This document shows, piece after piece, positions 42,627 through 54,353 of a stretch of DNA of 64,000 bases; positions within the stretch are counted from its first letter, which is position 1; every line of letters starts with the position of its first letter. Below the pieces are notes generated by a model. It saw only the letters and a list, made by a program, of their open reading frames with translations, ran no database searches and was not told the origin of the DNA. The translations under genes were made by a program, and so were the position numbers. Origin of the DNA: Plantago ovata (taxonomy: Eukaryota; Streptophyta; Magnoliopsida; Lamiales; Plantaginaceae); the NCBI GenBank assembly GCA_028274465.1, contig CM051455.1, positions 115,171,547-115,235,546 on the forward strand. The letters run 5' to 3'.

Positions 42627-45600
42627 ATGGTGAGGTTTATGGTAAGGGTCCATGTGGGGAATGACAGTGAGACTATTGTCAATGTCAACCCCAACAGGTG
42701 GAAATACTCTACTTTGCTTCGTGAAATTCGTTATGCTATACGAGAAAACGTCAGTGCTGAGTCTAGTTTAATAGACATGTTGAGGTTGGTTGTCATAGGA
42801 AGCATATTTATGATGATGTGTGTGTGAAGGAGATGTTTGATGAGAATATGTCTTTAGAGGAGGCTGAGGTGTATGTGGATGAGTGTGTAGATGTTATGCC
42901 CTTGTTAATTCTGGATCCTATAGGGAAACCTATTGACAAAAACAGTGTGTGCAGTGGGTCAGTTTTAATAAGGAGGAAGATGATGCGGAATATATTCCTC
43001 CCACTGTCACTGACATTGAAACTAATCCACCCCCTGCTAGAACAAGGGATTACAGGAAAAAGAGATGTAAAGAGCCTCCACCAAATAAAAGAGCCAGAAA
43101 CACTACTCCCATCTTTGTTGATTTAACTCAGGAGGATGATGTGTTAGATACAGTTCAGCAAGATCTAGAAACACTTGATCAAACCTCTGAGCATCCAAAA
43201 GATCAAACCACTGATACTCCATTTGATAAAACCACTGAGCCTCCACTTGATCAAACCACTGATACTCCATTTGATAAAACCATTGAGCCTCCACTTGATC
43301 AAACCACTGATCCTCCCGTGTGTGAAACACAAGAAACAATTGAACCATCCACTCCTACAGAACCATACATTCCTGTTTTAATTGAAAGCCCCATAAGAAA
43401 CATGCCAACCCCATCTAGTGTTGACAAGAACAAATTTGAGGATCTTATGCACGATTGGTTTGGCTCTAACTTCCGAAATGCATCTCCAACCTGTAATCAT
43501 CCTACTTCATCATCACTGCATGAAACTGCACACATGGAGGAAGAAATGGCAGGGGATAACACTGTGGTTGGGGAGGAGACAGTAGTAGAGGATTGTAATG
43601 AGGGAGCAGAGGAGATGGATCAGGGAGATAGAACTACAAATAAGGGGGTGGAGTAGTAGAAGATTGGGTGGAAAGTGAGGCTGAGGAGACTGGTGATCCA
43701 TTTGACTGTCTTGATGATGAGCCTCCATCTACATATATGTATGCCTGTGAGGATGAGGCCATAGGATTTAACAAAGTTGAGCCTACTAGGGATGATGATG
43801 AGGGAAGTGACAGAGATAATAACATTGAGGGAGATGGGAGTGAGGAGAATAATGAGGGAGCTGGGAGTGGTGAGAGCGAACCTAGGGAGAGAGGCCAGTT
43901 TGATGAGAGGGAGCCTGAGGAGTATGAGGCTGACAATGATGATGAGGCAGTGGATCCAAATTATGAGTCTAATGTGGAAGATGAATACAATGACAAGGAA
44001 TGGATTGGTGATGAATTCCAGGTTAATAATGAGGGTGTGGACACAGAGTTCAAAGTTGGTGATACATTTGGGAGTGTTGAAGAGTTGAGAAGGAGAGTGA
44101 AAGAATATACCTTAAGGGTAGGTTTCGAGTTGAAGAAAGACAAGAACACTAGGAGTGTGTATACTGCCTATTGCAAGGGTAGAGGCTGTAATTGGAGAAT
44201 ATATGCCAAAGCACTTGAAGATAAGAAAACTTTTATGATTAGGACATATCATGGTGGTCATAGGTGTGTAAGGAAGACAGACTTCCATGAGGCAGATTAC
44301 AATTTCCTAGCCTCCAAGATGTTGAAAGAGTTGAATGACAATCCTGGAAAGACTGCCAAGAATATGTGGGAGTGGGCACAATCAACATTGGGATTAAATG
44401 TGCCTTACATGAGGATGTACAGGGCTAGGGAGAAGGCTCTTCAAATACTTGGTGGAGATCAAGAAGATGGATTTAGAAAGCTTCCAAAGTACAGACAGGT
44501 TGTGCTCAATACAAATCCAGGTAGTGTTGTGGAGTTACAGACTGAGGAGAATATAAGAGATGAAGAAGAGTTTGATGAGGTCACTGGTGAGGCGATTGAA
44601 AGAACACCAGTGTTTCAGAGATTCTTTATTGGCTTGGAGGGACTGAAGATGGGCTTTTTAAATGGTTGTGCACCATTTATGTTCTTTGATGGATGCCATC
44701 TCAGAGGTAAGTTTGGAGGAGTGCTATAATCTGCAGTTGGGACTGATGCAGACATGGGAATTTTCCCAATTGCATATGCCATAGTGGAAACAGAGAACAA
44801 AGAATCATGGGGTTTCTTTCTACAATGTCTAGAGAAGTTTGTTGGCCCATGGAATGAGGATAATCCATGGCACTTCATGGCTGATAGGCAGAAAGTAAGT
44901 TTATAGGTTATTTTTGTTGAAGTAATGTCATATACTTGCTAGTGATTATGTCTATTACTTCATATACTTGCTACTGATTATGTCTATCTTTGCAGGGATT
45001 AGTTTCTGCCATAGAGGAGCTGGCACCAACTGTTGTCAATAGGAAATGTGCCAAACACATTTATGACAACTTCAAATTGAAGTGGTCTGGATTGGAACTT
45101 AGAAGATTGTATTGGCAAGCAGCTTCAGCTTACACTTTTATGGCTTCAACAAGGTAAATTATACCTTTCATGTATATGTGATTTCATTCCATGCTTATAT
45201 ATAGTAGTTTCAGTATATGCTTACACATCCTATACACTTTCATTGTTTATGTGAAGGCTATGTCAAAGATTAAAGACTCCAGCCCTGCAGCATTTCAATA
45301 TCTAGACAACATACCTAGAGGGTTTTGGGCTAGGCATGCCTTTGATTGTAGGGTTAAGATAGATCATGTCACAAACAATTTATCTGAGTCATTTAATTCA
45401 TGGATTGAGGGGATTAGAGGATACTCAGTGTTGAATATAATGGAGGGTTTGAGGCATCAAATCATGAGGAGATTGGATGTAAGGAGGCAGAAGGAGAGAA
45501 GATGTTGTTCTCTGTTGATGCCTAGGATGTTAGATAAATTGAATGAGCAACATCAGCAAAGTGCAAGATGTAGGGTTGTTACACAGAATGGAATGAAGTT

Positions 45601-46532
45601 TGAGGTCCAGGACTTCAATTACAAGTTTGTAGTCAACTTGGATAAATGGACTTGTGATTGTAGGAGATGGGATATCTCAGGATTCCCATGTAGACACGCC
45701 TGCTGTGTGTTCACTTATATGAGGCTTCCCACTGAAGAGTACATCTCTGACAATCATACCAAAGCTGCCTACCACAGAGCTTATGACATGGGGATAGAAC
45801 CAGTTCCAGATGTTCCTTTTTGGCCACAAGATCTAACTAAGGAAGAATGCTTGCCACCTTATGTTAAAAGGGAACCTGGAAGGCCACCTACTAAAAGGAT
45901 TAAACATCCTTCAGAGAATAGAAATGGATCCAAAAGAGCAAAAACCCCAGTTAATAAGAGGAGAAAGGCAAAGAGATGTTCAGCTTGTTTACAGACAGGT
46001 CATACATATAGAAAATTTCGAGAAACTGTGAGTTAACTTACCTACAAATTTTTCTATGTTTGTTCCCTTACTTTGTTTATACTAACTCTGTATTTTTTTA
46101 ATAATTTTGTAGGAGAGACTGAGAGCTAATGAAGAAGTGCCTGAATTTGAGTCTGCCAGGCCTGTTTCTCACCTATAAACAATGTAAGTTTTGCTATACT
46201 TTTAAGACTGAATTTGTCTGATATGTGGAGTATGCATGGATTTTGTCTGATATGTGGAGTTTTGGGGATGACTATGGATTTTTCGCATTGGACAGACTCC
46301 AATGGATGTACCTGAGTCATCAAATATTGGAGGAAGAAGGACTGCTGCAAGAGGAGGAAGAGGAAGGGCTGCTACAGGAACTACAACTCGTGGAGGAAGG
46401 TCAGCTGTAAGAGGAAGTGGCAAGGGAAGAGGGAGAGCAAGAGGAAGAGGAAGGGGTCATGGGAGGGAGAGGAATGCTGCAAGTCAGGCCCAATCATCCC
46501 AACCTATGGAATATCCTGATTGGCTACTCTGA
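42627..46532 (+). pseudogene. MuDR-type transposase gene, decayed
   Basis: An N-terminus (MVRFMVRVHVGND) leads into an acidic region with a 48-bp tandem repeat (43201-43320). Next come the DNA-binding-type FKVGDTFGSVEELRRRVKEY and the MULE catalytic core: FFDGCHLRGKF, FMADRQKG, NLSESFNSW. A SWIM finger (CDCRRWDISGFPCRHACC) and an incomplete CCHC-like knuckle (CSACLQTGHTYRKF) follow. The tail is Arg/Gly-rich (46302-46532). Introns are likely at 44895-44995, about 45154 to 45208 or 45256, and 46028-46112. Frame changes lie near 42785, 42955 and 43650, and an in-frame TAA sits at 44727-44729, so the gene is probably inactive. The enzyme would cut and paste MULE ends. Confidence 0.85.
43201..43320 (+). 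repeat. 48-bp tandem repeat in transposase N-terminal region
   Basis: Two full units and a half unit of GATCAAACCACTGATACTCC... encode a 16-residue DQTTDTPFDKTTEPPL-type repeat in the acidic linker. Confidence 0.9.
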
Positions 46533-46788
46533 TTGTTTATGTTCTGCACTTCCTTCTGTCTTGTTTTGCTACTACTACCACATCTACTATTATTGTCAAT
46601 GATATTAGGGTTGATATTTTGTTGTTGTGTGTTCTGGATTTGTAAGCTTTTGGTCTTTTGGAAGCAGCATTTAAGCACTTTGATTTAGTATTCCAGACTT
46701 GTAGTTGACATTTGTGGAGTGGATATGCTATTTCACTTGAACAATTTGCATTGAATGTAAGTACTACTTATTACATTACATGATTCTA

Positions 46789-47268
46789 CTACTTGATAGA
46801 TTGCACAATTAGCACAATGAGATACAAAGTCAACAACAGTAAATTCAAAGCCACAAGCAATACAAATACACTTGAGTTCATTGCTTCAAATCCACCCCTT
46901 CTGTGATTGCTTCCACTTGAGTTCATTGTTTCAAATCCACCCCTTGTGTGACTACTTTCACCTCCATGCACTTGAGCTTTCCCTTCTTCTTGAACACTTG
47001 TGGTATCATCTTCAAGATCACCCCAATGTGAGAATCCATGTGAGGGACACTTCCAAAATATTCTTCCATTTGAGTGCACGACGAGTATAGTACGTTTACG
47101 ACAAGATTCATGAACATGACATAAAGGACGGCCATGCCATATTGGATTCGAAGCTTTCCAGACATGTTCATTTTCAATGTCAAAGTGGTGTGTGCTTGAA
47201 GGAGTGTTTTTGTGGGTGAAAAGTGAGGTTTTGGAGGGTTTAAATAGAGCAAAAGGGTGAACAAACAA
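46789..47268 (-). CDS. small GRF-type zinc-finger and membrane protein, convergent to the MULE transposase
   Basis: The 159-aa frame has GRPLCHVHESCRKRTILVVHSNGRIFWKCPSHGFSHWGD at about residues 46-85, resembling plant GRF fingers (Cys/His pairs with F-W-C spacing). A Ser/Gly region follows, with two copies of RGGFE(T/A)MNSS encoded by a 45-bp tandem repeat (about 46871-46960). The C-terminus is hydrophobic (VFVLLVALNLLLLTLYLIVLIV), a likely membrane anchor. It is transcribed towards the transposase gene. GRF-finger/TM proteins of this size are common near plant MULEs, so it may be cargo or a second element gene. Function unknown. Confidence 0.55.
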   Translation of the reverse strand: MFVHPFALFKPSKTSLFTHKNTPSSTHHFDIENEHVWKASNPIWHGRPLCHVHESCRKRTILVVHSNGRIFWKCPSHGFSHWGDLEDDTTSVQEEGKAQVHGGESSHTRGGFETMNSSGSNHRRGGFEAMNSSVFVLLVALNLLLLTLYLIVLIVQSIK

Positions 47269-47857
47269 CTACCCCAACGGCTAGTTTTTTAAATTTTAAA
47301 TGTAACGGACAAAATTTTATAACATTCTAATTCTGTCTATTATGATTTTATTACATTTTAGACCACATGTGCGTTAAGCATGCAAGAATTTACTGCGCAG
47401 TAAATAATCAGTGTTTGGTTGCCCAGAAAACTGAATAAGGAACAGTGCCTAGAGCGCCAACTGGTCAAGTTCGTGGTCCTTTTTGTAATTGATGACATAA
47501 CGTGGTTGATTATGTTATTAGAGCGAATAAGGTGTTTTAAAAAGTTATGGACCCTTTTTTTTATTAATTTTTTATTTTGTTTATGAAAATTGTGGACTTA
47601 AAAATGAATCAATAATTCCGTATGGACCTTTTTGCAATAATATTTAAGATCTTTTTTAGATTTAAATAAGTAATGGGGGTTAATTTAAATAATTTATAGT
47701 CAATTTTGTAAAATAGAAAAATTTAGAGGCAAATATGTAATAAATAAAAATTGAAGTTGTTTGGTGGTTTTTGAAAACTAAAACTTAAGTGAGGATAAAA
47801 TGGTACTTCTCAGACCTTAATTCGCGAAAAGTCAAGATCGTGGACTAATATGTAATT
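47269..47857. other. AT-rich stretch without recognisable feature
   Basis: Nothing convincing was seen apart from homopolymer runs. It flanks the solo LTR at 47863. Confidence 0.6.
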
Positions 47858-47862
47858 GATGT

Positions 47863-49279
47863 TGTTAGAAACTTGTAATTTTGATGAGCAATTAATCATG
47901 CTAAATTAAGTAAAGTCCAGTAACTAGTACTTTTAAGGTCCATAGAACTTTAGAATTTAAAGGACATTGTAAAAGATGAACGTTTGCTGAAATACTTAGT
48001 ATAGGTACTAGTTAGGTTCTTATGTTTGCTGATGATGTACTTTGTTTGCAAAAACAATCTATTGAAGACCTAAAACCACTTAGAAAGTTGAAGACTTGAA
48101 GACTTAGAAGTTTCTGAGAAAGATATCTACAAAAGCACATGTTATCTCAGAAAGTGAGTTACTCAACAACCAACTTGCATAAGTGAAAATGTATATGACA
48201 GAGTAGGTTGTGTTTGTTGAACTGGGTACACTTGCTTGCTGAATAACACATGTGACCTCCTTGCTGAAGTTACTTGGCATTTTGGCTCCAACGTTCATAT
48301 TTGAATTTCAAGAGCATTAAATGCTAAAGCACGCGTTCTGAAGACTGAAGACTTGGCTGAGTAAAAGGGCGTGTCAACAACGTGATCAAACTCTCACTTG
48401 TGCTTTAAACACTTAAACCTTTTCTACTCTTAAACTGCCTATTGATCCGTTTCAAGACTTAAGCTTGAAACCAAAGCTACTTGTGAAGAAGTAGAATACT
48501 AAAGCTAAGAAATTAGTTAAGTGTTCTTTCCTCTAAACAAGAACAAGTATTGACACCAAGAAACAACATACTTGCTTACTGCAAAGTAGTGTCAAGTTGA
48601 GTTTCTCAGATTGCTTGTGTTAATTGAAAAGTTAATTTTAGTAATCTCATCCCAAAACCTCTCTAAATGATAAAACCATCTTTAAGGCGTGTTTGTCAGT
48701 GGGAACTAATTAGGCATAGTTTTGCTGATAAGTGTCCTAAGTTTGGTGGAGAACAAGGTTACAGTTCTCTAGTTAGGTTGGAAACAAAGCTGATGTGCTT
48801 TGGTTTATGAGAATTCTAGTGTGTAGGTGTTGTAAGGAAACTCATCATCTGACCTAGTGAATTCAGTCCTAGAAAGGACAAAGTGGATTAGTTGAGGGAT
48901 TACGCCACCTTCAGATACCACTATAAAAGTGTTTGTGTGATTTACCTTACCGCAATTTAATTTCAGCAAGTTGCTTTGTTTACACTGTTTTATTTGCTTA
49001 CTTGCTGAACCTGATTTCTGTCAAAGCACTTATTGTAAAAGACTTCCGCACTCTGAATTTTAAGTAACATCAAACTCATTACTGAAAATTAATAAGTCTT
49101 TGTTGAGAAAGTTAAGGATCAGCAACCTCATTACTGAAAAGTAATAAGCACTTGCTAAGAAAGTTTTTAGACACGAAAAAGTTTTAAAGACTATTCACCC
49201 CTCTCCCCCTAGTTTTTACTTGTTGTCTAAAGGGACCACTCTCCCCCTAGTTTTTACTTGTTGTCTAAAGGGACCAACA
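47863..49279 (+). repeat. solo SIRE-like LTR (family A) with perfect TSD
   Basis: The 1417 bp LTR lies in the opposite orientation to the other A copies, from TGTTAGAAACTTG to GGGACCAACA. TSD GATGT is at 47858-47862 and 49280-49284. The last about 38 bp before the end are tandemly duplicated (about 49200-49277). Confidence 0.93.
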
Positions 49280-49284
49280 GATGT

Positions 49285-49754
49285 CTAGGGTTTAGGGTTT
49301 TTACTTGTTGTTGAACTAACAGGAGCTAATGTGTAATTGATGAAACTAACAAATTTTGACGCATCAACTTTTACAGGTTACACCCATGTATATAAAATTA
49401 AAAAAATAAATAACTTATATTTTGTGAATAATACCCTAATTTGATAAATAAAAGAAAATTACGGTATTTATAGCCCCATATGTTATAACCCTAATATAAT
49501 ATCTAAATCAAGTGTTTGAGTTTGGTTGAGTCACTTTGCTTCAGTTTCTCAGTTTGTTTCTTCACAGTTTAACTTTTACTATTGAGCTTTTTTGTTGGTC
49601 TGTTTCGAATCATGTTGATTGTATTCTGGATATTGAGCTATTTCTGCTCTTTTCTGGTGATGAATATAATCTCACACAAATCTCACTTTCCTACATGTAC
49701 CTTACCAATACTCCAATAGTCATATATTATCTATAGTACAACATCCCTGTGAAG
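49285..49754. other. 3' flank of the hAT-like gene
   Basis: AT-rich with short ORFs only. It should contain the 3' UTR and poly(A) region of the minus-strand gene ending at 49755. No specific signal is claimed. Confidence 0.5.
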
Positions 49755-52700
49755 TTACAAGTTGAAAATATCACCTGGGCCAAACATTGAGGCACTAAAC
49801 TGCCTTGTATTCAAATCTCCTCCATCCAATGCCGGGCCGAATCGATCAAGCCACTGGATAGGGCTTGGGATTTCAGTCTCCTCAACCCATTCTGAAGTCA
49901 TGTCTATATCGTCCTGCTGAAGAGGATCACATTCTAAAGAATTTGCTCTCGGACCTTTTTCTAGTTTCAGATTGTAATTTACATAGAGCAAGTCGTTCAA
50001 TGCTTCCTTATCAATCTTGTTGCGCTTCTCGAAATGGACTTGTTGGAACATACTCCATTGTCTGTCGAAGGTAGGGCTGCTGCAGACTTGGCTGAGTATC
50101 CGGATGGCAACTCGTTGCAGCATTGGAGAAGCATCGCCAAACTGTTCCCACCAAATGCCTGCAGTTCATCAAACATAAATTGAATGCTTGAGAGCTTAAA
50201 TTCATAGAGATTCCAGGCATGTTGAAGCAATAGAGGGTATTTTTTACACGGACTTTAGACTTCCAAACACCTTTATTCAAATTTAACCCATTCAGTTAAC
50301 GTAAATTGCAACTAACAAGAACCCCAATTAAAAACACAAGCAAAATCCACTAAATCACTTCTCATATAAAACAATCATAGATGTTACCAAGATGCTTCAC
50401 ATGATCATGAAACCAGTTTGGATGCTTTCTACTTGATTTAATATAGAAACATATTGGACTAGATGAAATCAGAGCAGAGCTGAAGGATTGTTTGAAAGGT
50501 AGGTAAACCAAGTTGCAAAAATTGTACTGTATTTTGATCAAAATCAAAGACACTGTTACTGTACAATCAATTCATAAATTGACTTGATTACGGTTGAAAT
50601 TATATGCCAACGTTAAATAAAAATAAGCTCTTAGACAATGCTGACATTACGCAGAACAATTAAACAGATAATCAATTCCAATGATATATCATAAAGGAAA
50701 TGTTGGCCACTCTTAAGATCATATTAAAAAGTATGACTGCCTAATCATCTCTTTTATTTTAAAGGTTGTTGCATATGCACAAGCATAATCAAGTTTTTTT
50801 CTTTTTTTCCATCAAAGTAAAACCCAAACATCCTAACACGGTAACACAGAGTAGAAGTCACTTCCTAACGTGCTTCCCCGTCATTCAGTATTTACAGTTA
50901 ATACATTGCTCAGATTGCAGTTGACCTAGCCTTCTGATGTAAATTCCAAGAAAAGCATAAAGTATAACATACTTCGACGGTATATACCTATTCTTTACAT
51001 TTACATTAAATTCTGTTACTGGACTTCAGGCATTTTTTGACAACCAAAAACACAGTCAACAAGATAGCCATGAGGCCCCCATCACAGTGCACATCTCAAC
51101 AAGGAAATAGCTGCAGCTGAAGCACATGCAATAACTTTGACAGAGTCATCTTCTCTTGTCTAGCATATCATATCCAAAACCATTTTTAAAATTAAATCAA
51201 TTAGAACAAATAAATTCAGACTTACCAGGAGAAACAGAATCAATTGCCTCCTTTGCAAGATTACAGCCAAACATCCCAGTTCCCCGCGAAAACAGAAGAA
51301 TTTGATTGGTAATATCACGTCTTAGCTCAGGTGTCGGTAGGAGTTTCTCCACAACTCTGTAGAATTCCTCCTTGATTGATCCAAGAAACTTGATTTCTGG
51401 ATTATACTGAATACTAGGATTCAGAAAAGCAGCTGCCGAATGCAGAGGCGAATGGAGATTGTTCTGCCATTTCTTATCCACTATATCTAAAAGCGTCTTG
51501 CATTTGATCTCATCCATTATGTAATATGTCCTAATAGACTCCTTAGCTCTAGTCATCAACTCATAAATGAATCCCACAGCAGGCTTCCCTCCTGAGACTT
51601 CCCTCATTACTTTCAAGAATGGCTCGGATATAGCAACACTTTCTTCTACAGCTCTCCAGAACTCATTGTCATCAAGAATGCTAACACAAGTTTCTGCCTG
51701 TGGCCTGTTTGCAAAAGATGGATTTGTGGAGAACTCGGGGCTATTGAACATATGTTTCAATCTCGATTTCTGCTTCAGCGTGGATTGCAAAGAAAGAAAA
51801 TTGGAAACAAATTTAGTAACCCCACTCCTAATGATTTCCTGACCACCAGTGTAATTTTTCATCAGATCAAGCATTGACGAACTGTTGTATATGAACTTTG
51901 AAACGATTTGTGCCTGTGAAATACACCTATTGATCCAATCCACCTTGCAGAACTCCTCTAAGACCCCATTCATGCATTGTGAAGCACAAGGGGTCACAAA
52001 AATAGATCCATAATTCTGCAGGATATGGCTAACTAGGCCAGGACAGTTAAGAGCATTATCCAATATTATTATCTGAACTACATTTTCTTGGCCAAAATCT
52101 TGTATTATGGAGTCAAATAAATCCTGGAGGTACTTTATGTTTTTATAATACGAAGATGCATCGACTGATTTGTGGAAGAATGTTCTGGATGGAGATGAAA
52201 CTAAGAAATTAATCACAGCTCTTGATTTGTTGTCTGTCCATGTTTCTGCAATAATAGTACAACCGGTCAAAGCCCACTCTCGTTCAATATCTCTGGAATG
52301 TAAGCTTACTTCAGATTTGATCCGCTCCAACCAAGTCGTTTTCAAAGTTTCAGCAGATGGTCCTACAAATCCGCCACTGCACCTTCTTATAGCATCGAGC
52401 ATTTGATAATAAGACGAAGAGTGCGCTACACTGAAGTCCAACTTATTTTCATAAAAGAAAAGAGCAATGCTTCTCTCTGCATTTTCTTGGTCATTTCTAG
52501 AAGAAGTTGGAAGCGTAACCAATGGAAATGGTCTTCCAATTCCAGGTGCAGATTCAATTCCCATCAGACCTTTCCCCGCAGATATACTACCAGCTACAGG
52601 AGATAATATTTCAGGTGTCTTTTGCATTTTAACAGTGGAAGCCTCTTTATCCTCTTTTGATGCTATGATCTCTCTGACCCTGTCAGTTACATCATCTCTA

Positions 52701-53373
52701 ACTTTGGTGCATGGATTTACGCCTTTACTAGGAATCCTAGACAGATGGTGCTTTAATCTACTTATGCCGCCATTCAGGATTCTTTCACAGAATTTGCATC
52801 TCACCTTGTTTCCTTCTAACCTATCAGCATATTCCCAACAAACATCCTTCTCTCTAACCACTGCAGTTAAACAAAGCATTAATTGGTGTAACTCGTTCCA
52901 AAGACCTATATACTAACTACCCAACCCAGAAGGACCTAAAATTGTCGGACTTAAATACCCAATCTTTCTGCACTTCATCCACACAGATTACCTCTCATTA
53001 GAAAGAAACAATATAAAGTCCCAGCACCAAACCATGTAAATCACGAATACAAAAGCAATACAAATCATGTCACCTAAGTAACACTATTTCCGTAAAACAC
53101 TCCAGAATTGTGAAATTCCTACAACCATCTCTTTGGAGTCGCATGTTTACAGATATGTTCGATCTTAGTAAGAACTTCCGTGATCGGATAATGCAATGCA
53201 CAATAGTCACATTAACTATTAACGAAACCAGTGTAAATGCTTGTCAATTACTGAAAACACATTAGCTGCAACTAACAACAGGGCATGGGACTAATAAAAC
53301 TGAACATGTGAACAAAGAGAAAGATAACAAACCGAAAGCTATAAAACAAACAAACATGACATCATCACTTACT
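49755..53373 (-). CDS. domesticated hAT-transposase-like protein with BED finger (679 aa)
   Basis: The coding exons, minus strand, are base 53373 (A of the ATG), 52860-51226 and 50158-49755, together 2040 nt or 679 aa. Splice sites are canonical: donor GTAAGT after 53373, acceptor TGCAG before 52860, donor GTAAGT after 51226, acceptor CTGCAG before 50158. The N-terminus MVREKDVCWEYADRLEGNK leads into a BED-type finger (CKFC ... HHL ... C, residues 22-51). A DUF659/hAT-like core follows, then a C-terminal dimerisation region (QRVAIRILSQVC ... RNKIDKEALNDLLYVNYNL). It resembles the plant family annotated hAT transposon superfamily protein (Arabidopsis At1g79740 type, from memory). The frame is open and no transposon ends are seen, so a nuclear DNA-binding host gene is inferred; its target is unknown. 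Confidence 0.88.
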
Positions 53374-54010
53374 TTACTTTGTATGAATCTCTTTGATATC
53401 CAGACCTCCTCACCTGAGAGATCAAAAACACAGACAACATAATAAAATCAGGAGACGAAGACGAAAAATGCAGTAATTATACAATTATGCATAATAACAA
53501 CAACAACTAAGCTACTAGCTGCATTTCAAGTAGTCTACTCCATGAATTAGTAAGCGAATCAATCACAAAATTCATTCAATCAAAAAACCTAACACACTCT
53601 CTGAAAAAGCTAGGCTAATCAAGCAATAGGCATAGCTAGTTGATCTAAAACTCTCAGAAGAAAAGGCTAGGCTAATCAAGCAATAGGCATAGCTAGTTGA
53701 TCTAAAACTCTCAGAAGAAGGACTGAATCAGCTAACTAGAGTAAATCATATAAGTTTTTCGAGATTAATCTGAATTTGAACTCATTTTGATGATCATGAG
53801 CAGTTTGTGGAATGATTCTAGGTCAACTTTTTGTTGATTTTACAGTGGAAGCAAGTTGAAGAAGAAGAAGAAGAGAAAAAGAGAGGAGAAAAATTGAGAA
53901 GGTAATTGAATTTACCTGGAGGAGAAGAGAGATGATCGGGAAGTGGGTTTGCAGATCTGATGAGAGAGACGACTCCCCTCACTCACTCGTCTCGCGATAT
54001 TTTGGGGAAA
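53374..54010 (-). other. 5' UTR exons and first intron of the hAT-like gene
   Basis: A likely first exon runs from about 54000 to 53916, ending CTCCAG|GTAAAT. A 41-bp second exon (53413-53373) lies between acceptor TCTCAG and donor GTAAGT. The second exon ends ...CAAAGTAAA, so its last A completes ATG with the TG at 52860. The transcription start is not defined by sequence. Confidence 0.65.
53609..53720. repeat. 57-bp tandem duplication in intron 1 of the hAT-like gene
   Basis: Two adjacent near-identical copies begin GCTAGGCTAATCAAGC at 53609 and 53666. Confidence 0.92.
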
Positions 54011-54353
54011 TTGGAAAATGGCTACTAAAAAGCTTCACTGCAATTGCTCTTCATGTTATCATATCTCTAATTTTTTTTATTTTTTATTTTTTATATTTGC
54101 GCAATTCTCATCTTAAGAGTTCCCCATTAAATTAAAAGAATTCACTACCAAAATTTACACTTACCAATATTTTAATTATTTTTTAATTATATATTATGAT
54201 TTTTTATCCTAAGGTCCATCATGGAAGTTACTCTAACATTGGGGATAAAACAAGTGTTACCCTTAAGTGTAATTGGACCTTAGGGTAAGGTTTTTATTAT
54301 GTAAACATGTTTTTTTTTAGTTCTTTTGGTGTCATACAGTACATGTTTCTTTA
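54011..54353. other. upstream region of the hAT-like gene with a small inverted repeat
   Basis: AT-rich, with no gene. A 15-bp inverted repeat with one mismatch (TTATCCTAAGGTCCA and TGGACCTTAGGGTAA) spans about 54204-54288. It could be a small foldback or MITE relic. Confidence 0.5.

Larger units (their letters stand above)
42263..46700 (+). mobile_element. Mutator-like (MULE) DNA transposon region
   Basis: The region is occupied by a MuDR-type transposase gene on the plus strand. I could not find terminal inverted repeats or a 9-bp target duplication by eye, so the ends are approximate. The left limit is the F LTR; the right limit is set by the end of the RGG-rich tail exon. The small ORF at 46789-47268 on the opposite strand may belong to the same element. 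Confidence 0.7.

Noticed and set aside
43103-43381. Repetitive ORFs on other frames over the transposase linker
   Set aside because: Shadows of the 48-bp tandem repeat in alternative frames.
46222-46602. Glu-rich frames overlapping the RGG tail
   Set aside because: Alternative frames of GGA/AGA repeats; only the Arg/Gly frame fits the end of a transposase.
49285-49305. Telomere-like TTTAGGG units
   Set aside because: Only one or two units; no tandem array.
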